64,000 bases of DNA from Hyphomicrobiales bacterium (GTDB lineage Bacteria; Pseudomonadota; Alphaproteobacteria; Rhizobiales; JAJFHR01): assembly GCA_021775475.1 (NCBI GenBank), contig JAJFHS010000049.1, forward strand, positions 62,001-126,000, given 5' to 3'. The first letter of the stretch is position 1. Each line of letters opens with the position of its first letter. The notes below the pieces were generated by a model, which had not been told where the DNA came from, did no database searches, and saw only the letters and a list, made by a program, of their open reading frames with translations. Positions 16,382 through 25,083 of the stretch are shown one piece after another. The position numbers and the translations under genes were made by a program.

Positions 16382-17850
16382 CAGAATTTCAATGCCGCCA
16401 TAGTTGTGTGGATCATATCCAGCAGCCACGAAGGCGCTACCCCGACAAGAACGATCAGTATCAAAAGCGGCACGACAACCATGAGTTCACGCCGGTCGAG
16501 GTCCGGCATCTTGAGCCATTTTTCATTAGTCTCTCCCATAAACACACGAGATATCGCCCGCAGGTAAAGTCCCGCCGTTACCACAATGGCGAGAATGGCG
16601 ACAATCGCCCAGGGCTGGATGCTGAGAGTGGCGAGGAATATCTGGAATTCGGCGGGAAAATGCGCCAGTCCGGGCAGGCCAAGCGAGGCAAAGGCCGAAA
16701 TCACAAAAGCCCAACCGAGCATCGGCACCACCTTCAAAAGCCCGCCAAACTCATCCATGCCACGGGTATGGGCACGGTCCTGCAACATGCCGACCAGAAA
16801 GAACAAAGCTCCGGTGACCAGCCCGTGGCTGACCATCTGCAACGTTGCGCCATCAAGGGCGACAGCACGCAGGCCCGGATCAAGGGTTAGTGAGGCAACA
16901 GCGACACCGATCACTACGTAGCCCATGTGGTTGACGGATGTGTAAGCGATGAGTTTTTTCAGATCACTTTGCGCCAGAGCAACAAAGGCACCGTAAAGCG
17001 CACTGAACACGCCAAAGGCGAGGATCACCAGACCGGCGTCGCGAAAAGCCTCAGGTGTCATCTGCAAGGCAAAACGCACCAGCCCGTAGGTGCCGAATTT
17101 CAGCATAACGCCGGCCAGAATGACGCTGCCCACCGTGGGGGCTTGCACGTGTGCTGCCGGCAGCCACGTGTGCACCGGGAACGAGGGGATCTTGACAGCG
17201 AAGGTGAATACCATGGCGATCATCGCCAGCATCGCCGCCAATCCGCTCAGGGGTGGCGTGTCAATCCAGGTGCGCATATCGAAGGTGTAGGGATCGCTGC
17301 CCAGAAACATTCCCAATATTGCCAGTAGCAGCGGCAGACTGCCAAGAAGAGTATAGAGAAAGAACATCAACCCGGCACGCTGACGGTCCTCATAACCCCA
17401 GCCGATGATCATGAAATACATCGAAACTAACGATACTTCGAAGAAGACATAGAACAAAAGCGCATCAAGGGCTGCAAACGTGCCGATGGAAGCGGTCTCC
17501 AGCATCAACATCAACACCACGTAGACTGCAGGACGCTCGCTCACGCGGGCTGAATAAATGCTTGAGAGCAGAAACAGCAGCGAGGTGAGCAGAATAAGCG
17601 GCAGGCTGAGCCCGTCGATACCCAACCGGTAAGCGGCACCAATTGCGGGTATCCAGGAAATTTCCTCAACCTGGGCAAATCCACCAGGCTCTATGCCGCG
17701 CGCCCAGATTGCCAGGGTCACCAGGAATGTCAGGCCGGTGGTGGCAATCGAGATGCCATGGGCCAGTCGAGCCGTCTTGTGCGGCAACATCATCAAAATG
17801 AGCGCACCGAGCAGCGGCAGGAAAACGGCAATCGACAAAAGCGGTAGCAT
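16381..17850 (-). CDS. nuoM: NuoM-like subunit
   Basis: 489 residues, close to normal NuoM length. The proton-pump residues look intact: Glu in YVFFEVSLVSMYFMIIGWG, Lys in TFAVKIPSFPVHTWLPAAH and Lys in GSVILAGVMLKFGTYGL. It lies in the inner membrane as part of the antiporter chain L-M-N. It is 15 bp downstream of nuoL and overlaps nuoN by one base. The contrast between this well-kept subunit and the degenerate peripheral subunit of the same operon is the striking point. Confidence 0.92.
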   Translation of the reverse strand: MLPLLSIAVFLPLLGALILMMLPHKTARLAHGISIATTGLTFLVTLAIWARGIEPGGFAQVEEISWIPAIGAAYRLGIDGLSLPLILLTSLLFLLSSIYSARVSERPAVYVVLMLMLETASIGTFAALDALLFYVFFEVSLVSMYFMIIGWGYEDRQRAGLMFFLYTLLGSLPLLLAILGMFLGSDPYTFDMRTWIDTPPLSGLAAMLAMIAMVFTFAVKIPSFPVHTWLPAAHVQAPTVGSVILAGVMLKFGTYGLVRFALQMTPEAFRDAGLVILAFGVFSALYGAFVALAQSDLKKLIAYTSVNHMGYVVIGVAVASLTLDPGLRAVALDGATLQMVSHGLVTGALFFLVGMLQDRAHTRGMDEFGGLLKVVPMLGWAFVISAFASLGLPGLAHFPAEFQIFLATLSIQPWAIVAILAIVVTAGLYLRAISRVFMGETNEKWLKMPDLDRRELMVVVPLLILIVLVGVAPSWLLDMIHTTMAALKF

Positions 17851-17865
17851 AGGCTCGGTCTCCTT

Positions 17866-19674
17866 TTAGAAGTACATCGGCGCTGCGATGAGCACGACGG
17901 TAATGATGGCGGTTCCAATGACGGTCAGGGCGAGTTCGCGATGAATAAGCCCGCTTTGCAAAAGCCGCACGCGATCGCCTGCGGCAATGGTGCGGCGAAC
18001 CAGCCCGAAGATCATTGCGTCAATGCCCTGCTCGTCGCTTTTCCGGGTGATAAAACCAAGCTCAAGGTTGCTCTGCCCGATGGCCAGCACGCCGTTATAA
18101 AGCACACGCTCCAGCCGTTCGCAAACGCGGGCAATAGCCATGGCCGGGCGCAACACCAGACCATCAAAGCCACCGGCTATGGCAAAACCGCGCAGCGCCC
18201 AGGGTCTAACCGGGCCCAAAAGCTGCGCTGCTGGGACAAACCAGCCCAGCGCCAGCCCGCTCGCGGCGGCGGCCAGCCCCAGCGCCATTGCCAGATAAGA
18301 CACAGGAAGTTCGACTTCTAGCAGTTGCTCCAGCGCTGGAAACCCGGCGCCAAGAATAATGGCCAGAACTACCAGAACCGCAATACCGGCCCCCATCCAC
18401 ACGACACCTGCGCTTGATGTGGCGCGAGGTTTACCCGCCCATAATATATGTAGCGCCCGCGCCATATAGGCCCCGGTGAGCACCGTGCCGACCAGAGCCA
18501 GAGCTGCCAGCCACGGGGTGGTCAGGGCGGCTGCGATGATAGCATCCTTGGAGAAAAACCCGCTGAGCGGCGGAATACCGGCCAGGGCAAGAGCAGAGAT
18601 GGCAAAGCCTGCAAAAATTCGCGGCCGCGCACGGCCTGCGCCCGCCATATCTTCCATCGCCGTGCTGTCGCGGTCGTGCTGGAACACGCCTGCACCTAAA
18701 AACAGCGAGCTCTTGATTGCCGCATGGGCGATGAGGTGCAAAAGCGCTGCCATCGGCACACCTGCGCCAACAGCAACCAACATCAAGCCGTACTGGCTCG
18801 ACGTTGAGGCTGCCAGCATGCGTTTAAGGTCACGCTCGCCAAGGGCAATCAGACCGGTGACAACGGCGGTAATCCCGCCAACAAGGCCTACCGCCAATAA
18901 TGCTTGCGGCGGTAACATCGGTGCTGTGCGGATCAAAAGTATGGCGCCCGCTGCCACCAGTGTGGCTGAATGCAGCAGGGCCGATACCGGGGTTGGCCCG
19001 GCCATGGCACGTTGCAGCCAGTCATAAAGCGGCACTTGCGCTGATTTGCCGATGGCCGCGATTAAAAGCAGCAACCCGGCGATGATGGCGGCGGGACCGG
19101 TGACGTTAAGTGTCACCGAGATTTCAGTGGTGCCTGCCGCTGCAATCAGCACGAATATGCCAATATAAAGACCAAGATCGGCGCTGCGCGTATAGATAAA
19201 CGCCCGTGTTGCCGCACCGGCAACGCCCTCGCGGCCATACCAGAACCCGATCAGCAGGTAGCTTGAAAATCCGATCAGTTCCCAGGCGGCCAGCAGTGTG
19301 ATCCAGTCACCGGCCAGCACCAGTGTCTGCATGGCTGTGACAAACAGCAGCATGGTTGTGAAAAAGCGTGGTTTTTCATTGTCCTTGCCCATATAGCCAA
19401 CGGCATAAAGAAGCACGAAGGCGGCCACAGTGGCGACCAGGGCGGAAAGAACCGATGTCAAAGGTGTTGCAACCAGACGCAAGGGCATTTCCGGCAGGCC
19501 GGGCAGGATTACCTGCGAGGTGGTGCCGCTGAAGCCCGCGGCCAGCAGGCCCAGAGCCGCCGCAAAGCTGATACCGATGCCGGCAAGAGCGATTGCCTCG
19601 GGCCACCGGCGCAATGGTAAAATCAAAATGGCCGCCAATAGTGGTGCCAGCAGCACAAGAGTGATCAGGTTCAT
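17866..19674 (-). CDS. nuoL: NuoL-like subunit
   Basis: 602 residues (E. coli NuoL is 613). Antiporter-like core with family residues present: WELIGFSSYLLIGFW, GKSAQVPLYDWLQRAMAGPT, PVSALLHSATLVAAG, HLIAHAAIKSSLFLGAG and GFFSKDAII. The long lateral helix region at the C-terminus is present but diverged. The start overlaps the nuoK stop by 4 bp (ATGA). It is expected to transport protons or sodium at the far end of the membrane arm. Confidence 0.93.
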   Translation of the reverse strand: MNLITLVLLAPLLAAILILPLRRWPEAIALAGIGISFAAALGLLAAGFSGTTSQVILPGLPEMPLRLVATPLTSVLSALVATVAAFVLLYAVGYMGKDNEKPRFFTTMLLFVTAMQTLVLAGDWITLLAAWELIGFSSYLLIGFWYGREGVAGAATRAFIYTRSADLGLYIGIFVLIAAAGTTEISVTLNVTGPAAIIAGLLLLIAAIGKSAQVPLYDWLQRAMAGPTPVSALLHSATLVAAGAILLIRTAPMLPPQALLAVGLVGGITAVVTGLIALGERDLKRMLAASTSSQYGLMLVAVGAGVPMAALLHLIAHAAIKSSLFLGAGVFQHDRDSTAMEDMAGAGRARPRIFAGFAISALALAGIPPLSGFFSKDAIIAAALTTPWLAALALVGTVLTGAYMARALHILWAGKPRATSSAGVVWMGAGIAVLVVLAIILGAGFPALEQLLEVELPVSYLAMALGLAAAASGLALGWFVPAAQLLGPVRPWALRGFAIAGGFDGLVLRPAMAIARVCERLERVLYNGVLAIGQSNLELGFITRKSDEQGIDAMIFGLVRRTIAAGDRVRLLQSGLIHRELALTVIGTAIITVVLIAAPMYF

Positions 19675-19982
19675 CCTTTCAACTCCCGCGCTTCTTCCAT
19701 CTCTACCGATCCACGAGACCGGAAACGCGCAATGGCAATGCCGAAGCCCACTGCCATCTCCACTGCCATCACCGCCATAACGATCAACACGAACATCTGC
19801 CCGGAAATTTCGTTCGGGTGCAGGTAGCGCCAGAAGGCCACCAGATTTACCAGAGCGGCGGCGAGCATTAGTTCGACGCCCATAATGATCATCACCAGAT
19901 TGGTTTGTGACAGTGCGCCATACAGCCCGACGCCAAACAGGGCAGCACCTATGGTGAGTGCAATCAACAGTTCGGGGTTCAT
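19671..19982 (-). CDS. nuoK: NuoK-like subunit
   Basis: 103 residues, three membrane helices, normal length. The two conserved buried glutamates are visible: MGVELMLAAALVNLVAFW and MAVEMAVGFGIAIA. These form part of the proton route linking the quinone end to the antiporter subunits. Overlaps nuoJ and nuoL by 4 bp on each side. Confidence 0.93.
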   Translation of the reverse strand: MNPELLIALTIGAALFGVGLYGALSQTNLVMIIMGVELMLAAALVNLVAFWRYLHPNEISGQMFVLIVMAVMAVEMAVGFGIAIARFRSRGSVEMEEARELKG

Positions 19983-20497
19983 TTTGCCCCTCCTTTATCT
20001 TGTGGTGCGATTGCCACCATGGTTGCCGCGACCATCGCGGTGAGGATTGTCAGACCAGCAGATTCAAAAATGAACATTGAACGGCCAAGCAATTCAATCC
20101 CCAGCATTTCAATCTGCGCCGATGCCGAAGGAACCGACAATGCCGCCGGACCCCAGTCAACACCTAATGTAAGCCCCAACGCCGCCACCAGGCCGACACC
20201 GCCTGCCCACAGGGACAGGCGCTTTTGATGGGTCATGTCCATGGCGCCCAGACCGCCGGGGTCCATCATGAACATCACCATGAAAATTGCCATCACGCTC
20301 ATCTCGGTGGCCATCATCATGATTTGCAGAACGCCGAGAAACTCGGCCTGCATGACCAGAAACATGGCACCGATGGCGGTCTGTGAAAACAACAAGGCAA
20401 GTGCCGAGCGCACCATCGAATGGGTGCGGAAGACAACAATGCCAAACCACACAGCAGCGCCTCCGAAAAAAGTCAGAAAAATCATCTCGGCATTCAT
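19979..20497 (-). CDS. nuoJ: NuoJ-like subunit
   Basis: 172 residues from ATG 20497, which overlaps the nuoH stop by 4 bp (a longer frame runs back to 20683 inside nuoH and is not needed). Five membrane helices. The third helix reads FLGVLQIMMMATEMSVMAIFM; in ordinary NuoJ this place has the vYvGA motif that switches between pi-bulge and alpha helix during coupling. Tyr and Gly are replaced and a Glu appears, so coupling must differ from normal complex I. Confidence 0.88.
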   Translation of the reverse strand: MNAEMIFLTFFGGAAVWFGIVVFRTHSMVRSALALLFSQTAIGAMFLVMQAEFLGVLQIMMMATEMSVMAIFMVMFMMDPGGLGAMDMTHQKRLSLWAGGVGLVAALGLTLGVDWGPAALSVPSASAQIEMLGIELLGRSMFIFESAGLTILTAMVAATMVAIAPQDKGGAK

Positions 20498-21393
20498 ATG
20501 GGCACCACCAGAGCGATGACACCGACGAGGAAAATATTGGCCAGCGCCAGCGATATACCCAGTTTCCAGCTTAAAGCCAGATAGCGTGCCTCGCGGATAC
20601 GCGGCATATAGTGCCCGGCCATCAGCATCGCCACGGTCACGACAAGTATCTTGATGGCACTCCACGCCCATGGCGGCAGCCATGGCCCGAGCCAGCCACC
20701 GAGGTAGAAGGTGACTGTTGCACCGGCAAGCGACAGGATGATGATCATTCGCGCCAGTCTGAGCACGCCCAGACGCACGCCGGTATATTCGGCTTCAACT
20801 CCCCCGGCCAGATCACCCGGTGCCAGTGGCAGGTCAAGCGGCGGCAGATAGGCCAGCCCCATGGCGGCAATGACAAAAAGAACAAACCCGATTGGTTGAT
20901 AGAAAATGTTCCACAGTTCCACCTGCGAGATGACAATCTGAGTGGTCATCAGTGATTCCGCTCGCATGGCGACGGCGGTAATCGGCATGACAATCAACAT
21001 GGCATAAGCGATGAACTGGCCCAAAAAGCGCCAGCCACCTATCATACCATAAGCACCGTTTGCCCCCCACCCGGCCATGATCAGGGCTACCAGCACATAG
21101 GCCAGGGCGGCGTTGAGAAAAAGCGCTCCGGAGGACAGATCAGTAATAATCAGATCCGGTGCCAGCGGTATTACCGCCACCGCCAGCAAGCCTGCGACCA
21201 GCAACAGCACCGGTGCTGTTTCGAAAAACAAACGGTCGGGCTTGCGGGCCAGAACAGATTCACGACCAAGCAGCGCTAAAGCCGCCAAAGCCGGACCGGC
21301 GAGACGCAGCCGCCCATAGGTAGCCCAGCTTTCCACAATCGCTATAATATAGGCACCAAGAGCTAGCGAGCCCAGGATGATGGCAATGTTCAC
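20494..21393 (-). CDS. nuoH: NuoH-like subunit, divergent quinone-site loop
   Basis: 299 residues (NuoH is normally about 325), GTG start overlapping the upstream stop. About eight membrane helices are recognisable, including FETAPVLLLVAGLLAVAVIPL. The cytoplasmic loop after helix 1, normally Arg/Gly-rich (GPNR, P-x-aD-x2-K) and forming the quinone entry, is here ATYGRLRLAGPALAALALLG and is not conserved. It may no longer bind quinone in the usual way (inference). Confidence 0.85.
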   Translation of the reverse strand: MNIAIILGSLALGAYIIAIVESWATYGRLRLAGPALAALALLGRESVLARKPDRLFFETAPVLLLVAGLLAVAVIPLAPDLIITDLSSGALFLNAALAYVLVALIMAGWGANGAYGMIGGWRFLGQFIAYAMLIVMPITAVAMRAESLMTTQIVISQVELWNIFYQPIGFVLFVIAAMGLAYLPPLDLPLAPGDLAGGVEAEYTGVRLGVLRLARMIIILSLAGATVTFYLGGWLGPWLPPWAWSAIKILVVTVAMLMAGHYMPRIREARYLALSWKLGISLALANIFLVGVIALVVPI

Positions 21394-23363
21394 GCCCGGC
21401 TCTCCATGCCGATCTCCCAGGGCGAAAGATCAAGCGAGTTGATGGCCACCAGCGCATCACCCAATTCCTGTTGCGCGGTCATATCTTCGATCAGAGCCAC
21501 ATGGCGTGTAGACGGGGTATCGAGTTCTGCTGATATTACCTTGCCCTTTTTGAGAACCAGGCGCAGGTGTGCTGCACCGCGCGGAGTTTCGAGTGCGGCC
21601 GCGCCTTCACCTTTTGCCTTGCCGATATCTTCCGCCACCGGCGCGGTAATGATGCCTGCTGCGGCAATCAGTTTGAGACTTTGGTCAATCTCATCGCAGC
21701 GCAGTTGCAGCCGTGCCAAAGCGTCGCCACCGGTTCGCAAGGCCGGCGAAAATCCGAGGGCAGAGAAGGTCTGGTCGTCGCTGCGTACATCCTCATTGAG
21801 ACCAATGGCCCGGGCAAGCGGACCTGCTGCATCAACGCTGTCGTCAAGCCGGGCAATGCCTTTTAGCCGCATGCGCATCAGCGGTGCGCGCCGCAACCGG
21901 CCAAGCAGTGCGGTAATAGCAGGGGTGAGGGCTGCAATCTGACCGGTATCGGCACCTTGAACTTTGAGTTGCAAGGCGGCGGCGCTGGTGGCCAGCCAGC
22001 GAAAACCGGTCTGGGCGCCAAAATCTGAAAGCCAGCTTAGATGGCTGGCGATGCGTTCGCGCTCCAGCGCTGCGGCCCGCCCGCGCGCTGTATCCTCACG
22101 AGCCTTTGTTCCTGCGGCATTCTCTATAGCACAGACCGCCAAAAGCCCGTAGGACACCGGCGCATGAGGCATCGTCTTCATCATCTGCGCGATAAAATCT
22201 TCCGCCGCCACAGGAGTGGACACCAAAGGTGCCGCAAACCCGACCAGATTGCGGATGCCCGTGCCCGAAACAGTGTCGCCATCAAGAGTTAATTGCAGAC
22301 CCAGGCCACCCGGCAAGCCGGGGAAAAAAGGACCATAGGGAACCTCCAACCAGTCCATCTGCAAGCCATCGCTGCTGCGCGGGAGATCTTTGGTTATACC
22401 AACCATCGACATAAAATGCGCTTCAATTCCATCATCAGTTTCGGCACTGGCATGATTGCCATGGCCAGAGTGTTTGTCATCGGCGTCCTTGTCATCAACC
22501 GGCACCAGAAACATGCCGCATTTGGGACATGATCCAGGTTCGGCGCTGACTACTTCGGGATGCATGGGACAGGTGTATTGGGTAGCTTCGGCGCTGGCGT
22601 GTTGGCTGTGCTCGCCGTGGCCTGAGTGTTTGTCATCGGCGTCCTTGCCTTCAACCGGCATCAGAAACATGCCGCATTTGGGACACGAACCGGGTTCGGC
22701 GCTGACTACTTCGGGATGCATGGGACAAGTATATTGGGCAGCTTCGGCGCTGGCGTGTTTGCTGTGTTCAGGCGTATTGTGTTGGGACATTGTAGCCTCA
22801 CTTTCGTTTGGAGTATGTCCAGCGTGCCCGCCACTGGCGTCTGTTTCTCGCGGCATGAGCACCATGCCGCATTTGGGGCAGTTTCCGGGCTTGTCGCTGA
22901 CTACCTCGGGGTGCATCGGGCAGGTATATTCAACGCGAATTTCCAGCGCCGGTGCTTCAAAATCCGTAACATCATTGCCAAAAGCGCCTGCCGCGATTGC
23001 CCGACGCAGTTGAGCCAGGCCTGAGAGCAAACCCTCCTGCGTCAGATCAGCGGATACGTCCGCTACGGGCAAGGGTGCAAGATTGCCCGCACCCAGGGCC
23101 AGAATCGCCCGCGGGCGCGGCATCTGGGCATAGGCAACGGAAGCTGCATCGCGCAAGCCCTCAGGCAGGTTACTGATAATCAGAAGGACGCCCGCATGAC
23201 GCGGGGTGACGGCAAGGGGCAGTCCGGCTTTGGCAAGGTCGAGACCGTGGGCGCGGGCAAGCTCAGGACCGGGCACAACGAAGGCCTTTAGCTCCTGCGC
23301 CATGGCCGCTGCCACCAGTTTCCGCAGACCTGAAAATGCACCTTTGCGTGCCCCTGAAATCAT
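21390..23363 (-). CDS. NuoB-like / triple heavy-metal-binding / NuoD-like fusion protein
   Basis: 657 residues from ATG 23363 (TAATG overlap with nuoA). Residues about 1-125 align with NuoB (YAQMPRPRAILALGAG in place of YDQMPEPRYVISMGSC), but the cysteines that hold cluster N2 are absent. Residues about 140-330 hold three copies of a heavy-metal-binding domain, YTCPMHPEVVS...CPKCGM, separated by His-rich linkers (DKHSGHGEHSQHASAEA). This domain is known from copper P-type ATPases and CusB. The rest resembles a diverged NuoD/hydrogenase large subunit (EVPYGPFFPGLPGGLGL; RERIASHLSWLSDFG). NuoC is not recognisable. It would cap the membrane arm in the cytoplasm. A metal-responsive role is inferred; electron transfer by the normal route looks impossible. 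Confidence 0.85.
   Translation of the reverse strand: MISGARKGAFSGLRKLVAAAMAQELKAFVVPGPELARAHGLDLAKAGLPLAVTPRHAGVLLIISNLPEGLRDAASVAYAQMPRPRAILALGAGNLAPLPVADVSADLTQEGLLSGLAQLRRAIAAGAFGNDVTDFEAPALEIRVEYTCPMHPEVVSDKPGNCPKCGMVLMPRETDASGGHAGHTPNESEATMSQHNTPEHSKHASAEAAQYTCPMHPEVVSAEPGSCPKCGMFLMPVEGKDADDKHSGHGEHSQHASAEATQYTCPMHPEVVSAEPGSCPKCGMFLVPVDDKDADDKHSGHGNHASAETDDGIEAHFMSMVGITKDLPRSSDGLQMDWLEVPYGPFFPGLPGGLGLQLTLDGDTVSGTGIRNLVGFAAPLVSTPVAAEDFIAQMMKTMPHAPVSYGLLAVCAIENAAGTKAREDTARGRAAALERERIASHLSWLSDFGAQTGFRWLATSAAALQLKVQGADTGQIAALTPAITALLGRLRRAPLMRMRLKGIARLDDSVDAAGPLARAIGLNEDVRSDDQTFSALGFSPALRTGGDALARLQLRCDEIDQSLKLIAAAGIITAPVAEDIGKAKGEGAAALETPRGAAHLRLVLKKGKVISAELDTPSTRHVALIEDMTAQQELGDALVAINSLDLSPWEIGMESRA
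22470..22790 (-). repeat. Tandem repeat encoding metal-binding domains 2 and 3
   Basis: About two copies of a 156-bp unit (52 codons) in tandem; for example TGTTTGTCATCGGCGTCCTT begins at 22471 and again at 22627. The copies differ at few bases, so the third domain probably arose by recent duplication, and copy number may vary between strains. The first domain (22850-22940) is more diverged. Confidence 0.8.
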
Positions 23364-23725
23364 TATTGCCGCCTCAACGCACCCTGGCTCCAGCCGTAGA
23401 GCAGACCAAGAAACAGAATTGCCAGGAAAACACCCATATCGAGAAGAGCCACCAGCCCCTCCTGCCGGTAGACCACCGACCACGGGTACATAAAGGCCAT
23501 TTCCATATCAAAGGCTAAAAACAACAGGGCATAACCGGTATAACGCGCGTGATAGCGCACCCAAACCGGGTCGCGGGAAAGACTGCCAGCAGTGGCGGGG
23601 ACATTTTTGCCCGGTTCAATGCGGGTACGCCCAATGGCGCGAGCCAGCGCGTAGAGCGAGACAACAAAACCAACTGTCCCAACGGTCAGACCAAACAGGA
23701 TCAGATATTGAATAGAAGCGCTCAT
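23363..23725 (-). CDS. nuoA: NuoA-like subunit lacking the YECG loop
   Basis: 120 residues from ATG 23725 (TTG 23734 is an alternative). Three helices as in NuoA, with ALLFLAFDMEMAFMYPWSVV matching the conserved FDxExaFLyPWA segment. The loop that normally carries YECG reads KNVPATAGSLSRDP, so its Cys is gone. First gene of the complex-I-like operon. Together with the loss of Cys in the NuoB-like part, this indicates a complex adapted away from normal quinone reduction. Confidence 0.87.
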   Translation of the reverse strand: MSASIQYLILFGLTVGTVGFVVSLYALARAIGRTRIEPGKNVPATAGSLSRDPVWVRYHARYTGYALLFLAFDMEMAFMYPWSVVYRQEGLVALLDMGVFLAILFLGLLYGWSQGALRRQ

Positions 23726-23806
23726 GAAACTCAACCCCGGACAATACTAAGAAGAAAACCAGCTTTCAGCATTATTGACAACAAATCAAGGACGCAGGGA
23801 TTGAAT

Positions 23807-23893
23807 TTCCCTGATATGGTCTGTTAATTCCCTGTTACGTAAATAGATTTCCCTGTTACCTAAATTAAATTCCCTGTTATAGTTCTTAGGGAA
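23807..23893. repeat. Four direct repeats at exact 21-bp spacing
   Basis: TTCCCTG starts at 23807, 23828, 23849 and 23870. The last three are TTCCCTGTTA, the first TTCCCTGATA. An inverted AGGGAA follows at 23888-23893. A 21-bp period puts every site on the same face of the helix, as in operators or iterons. It lies upstream of nuoA, between that operon and the transposon, so it may control nuoA or mark the old island end. Not a CRISPR: the spacers are only about 11 bp. Confidence 0.7.
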
Positions 23894-23962
23894 ATCACTA
23901 GCTAAACTACTGTTTTAACTAGAGTATTTCGTGCAAAATTTGGCGGTAAACGCCTATTTTTA

Positions 23963-23987
23963 CGGCCTTAGGTAGCAAACGCACCAA
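23963..23987 (+). repeat. Left terminal inverted repeat of the transposon
   Basis: 25 bp, preceded directly by TATTTTTA. Matches the right end in 24 of 25 positions. Confidence 0.85.
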
Positions 23988-23992
23988 AACTG

Positions 23993-24847
23993 TTATTCGG
24001 GATCACTACCCGGAATAACATCATGAATGTCCGTCACAATGTAACCCTTTGGGATTGGGTCACCATTTATATATTGGACGTGAACATCTACGACAAACGC
24101 GCTGGTTAGCGGGTTAACTTCTTTAGTCATTTGATATTTCAAATCCTGAAAACTTTTTCTGAAATAAACTGGTATAGGTTTGTCATAAATATCTGGGATA
24201 ATGCCCTTGTCACCAGTACGTCCTTTTTCTTTTCCCGGCCCCCTATTAGCTTGATCAAGAAACAACATAACTTCTTTTTGAATCTTTTTCTTTTCGACAC
24301 CCACTTCGATTGCTGGTGCTAACAGCCCGATTTTGTTGATATTTATCGCAGCTCTATTAAGTTCCGATTCATCGAATTTATACTCAACTACTATTTCTTT
24401 TTCACCATCAGTCTTTGTATATTTCGCATGCTTAACCCCTAGTGCCGCGCCACGTTTCCCGACCAGTGGCTTTACAAATTCTTTTATATCTTGGGCGTCT
24501 TGAATTGATGGGAGATCAATTTCTGGAGTATCTTGATAACCAGACGAAAAGGCTTTTATTACTCGTGATAATCGGCTCGTAAAATCGGCAACTATTACAC
24601 TTCCATCCATTAGCGCAATAGTTCCCATTATCACCCCATATGGGGCAATCTCCATAAAAATAGAACCTGTTTCAAGCTTTGTTACATGAAGCTTAAGCGC
24701 GGCTTCTCCATCTTTTCGATAGTGCCGTTCATACATACGAGCGAGAGCAGCAAAACTTTCTGATAGGTCGCCAAGTTCTACAGGTTGACCGGGACACAAC
24801 TCAATAACTATACGGTCGCCTTCTTGTCGCGTTTCCAAATCAACCAT
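23993..24847 (-). CDS. Unrecognised passenger protein, 284 residues
   Basis: Starts 2 bp after the DUF6471 stop, so the two are an operon. The N-terminal part reads like a small alpha/beta domain (LETRQEGDRIVIELCPG, then GDLSESFAALARMYERHYRK) with a hydrophobic segment (YGVIMGTIALMDGSVIVAD). The rest is charged, ending in beta-like VVDVHVQYINGDPIPKGYIV. No catalytic motif or export signal is visible. I do not recognise a family. Carriage with a small DNA-binding-like protein under a palindrome suggests a regulated pair, possibly defence or toxin-antitoxin, but this is a guess. Confidence 0.7.
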   Translation of the reverse strand: MVDLETRQEGDRIVIELCPGQPVELGDLSESFAALARMYERHYRKDGEAALKLHVTKLETGSIFMEIAPYGVIMGTIALMDGSVIVADFTSRLSRVIKAFSSGYQDTPEIDLPSIQDAQDIKEFVKPLVGKRGAALGVKHAKYTKTDGEKEIVVEYKFDESELNRAAININKIGLLAPAIEVGVEKKKIQKEVMLFLDQANRGPGKEKGRTGDKGIIPDIYDKPIPVYFRKSFQDLKYQMTKEVNPLTSAFVVDVHVQYINGDPIPKGYIVTDIHDVIPGSDPE

Positions 24848-24849
24848 AA

Positions 24850-25071
24850 CTACAGCCTTACTTCATTTGCCCCGATTGCTGACAGGCATTCTATTAAAAA
24901 AGCCGCTGTGAATTTTCCTCGCGCCAGCTTATTCCGTATATTCACTTCTTTTTCATCAACCCCTATTGCAGACAGTTTATCAACTAACTGTGCATAGGTG
25001 ACGCCTTTTCGTTTCAATTCAGCCTTTAAAAGGTTAGATGCTTTTGCTTCCCAGTCGGTTTTTTCCGGCAT
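24850..25071 (-). CDS. DUF6471 family protein
   Basis: 73 residues from ATG 25071 behind AGGAG (the upstream in-frame ATG at 25101 lies in the operator). The family signature is clear: TDWEAKASNLLKAELKRKGV, then YAQLVDKLSAIGV, ending in FTAAFLIECLSAIGA. The helical layout resembles a short helix-turn-helix repressor. A perfect palindrome just upstream could be its own operator. Coupled to the 284-residue gene that follows. Confidence 0.75.
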   Translation of the reverse strand: MPEKTDWEAKASNLLKAELKRKGVTYAQLVDKLSAIGVDEKEVNIRNKLARGKFTAAFLIECLSAIGANEVRL

Positions 25072-25083
25072 TTGTATCTCCTG

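Noticed and set aside
15020-23725. Ordinary NADH dehydrogenase (complex I) or group 4 hydrogenase operon
   Set aside because: No NuoC/E/F/G/I, no NiFe cysteines, no N2 cysteines, and presence of NuoA excludes a hydrogenase.
23807-23893. CRISPR array
   Set aside because: Repeats of about 10 bp with 11-bp gaps and no cas genes; spacing suits protein binding sites.
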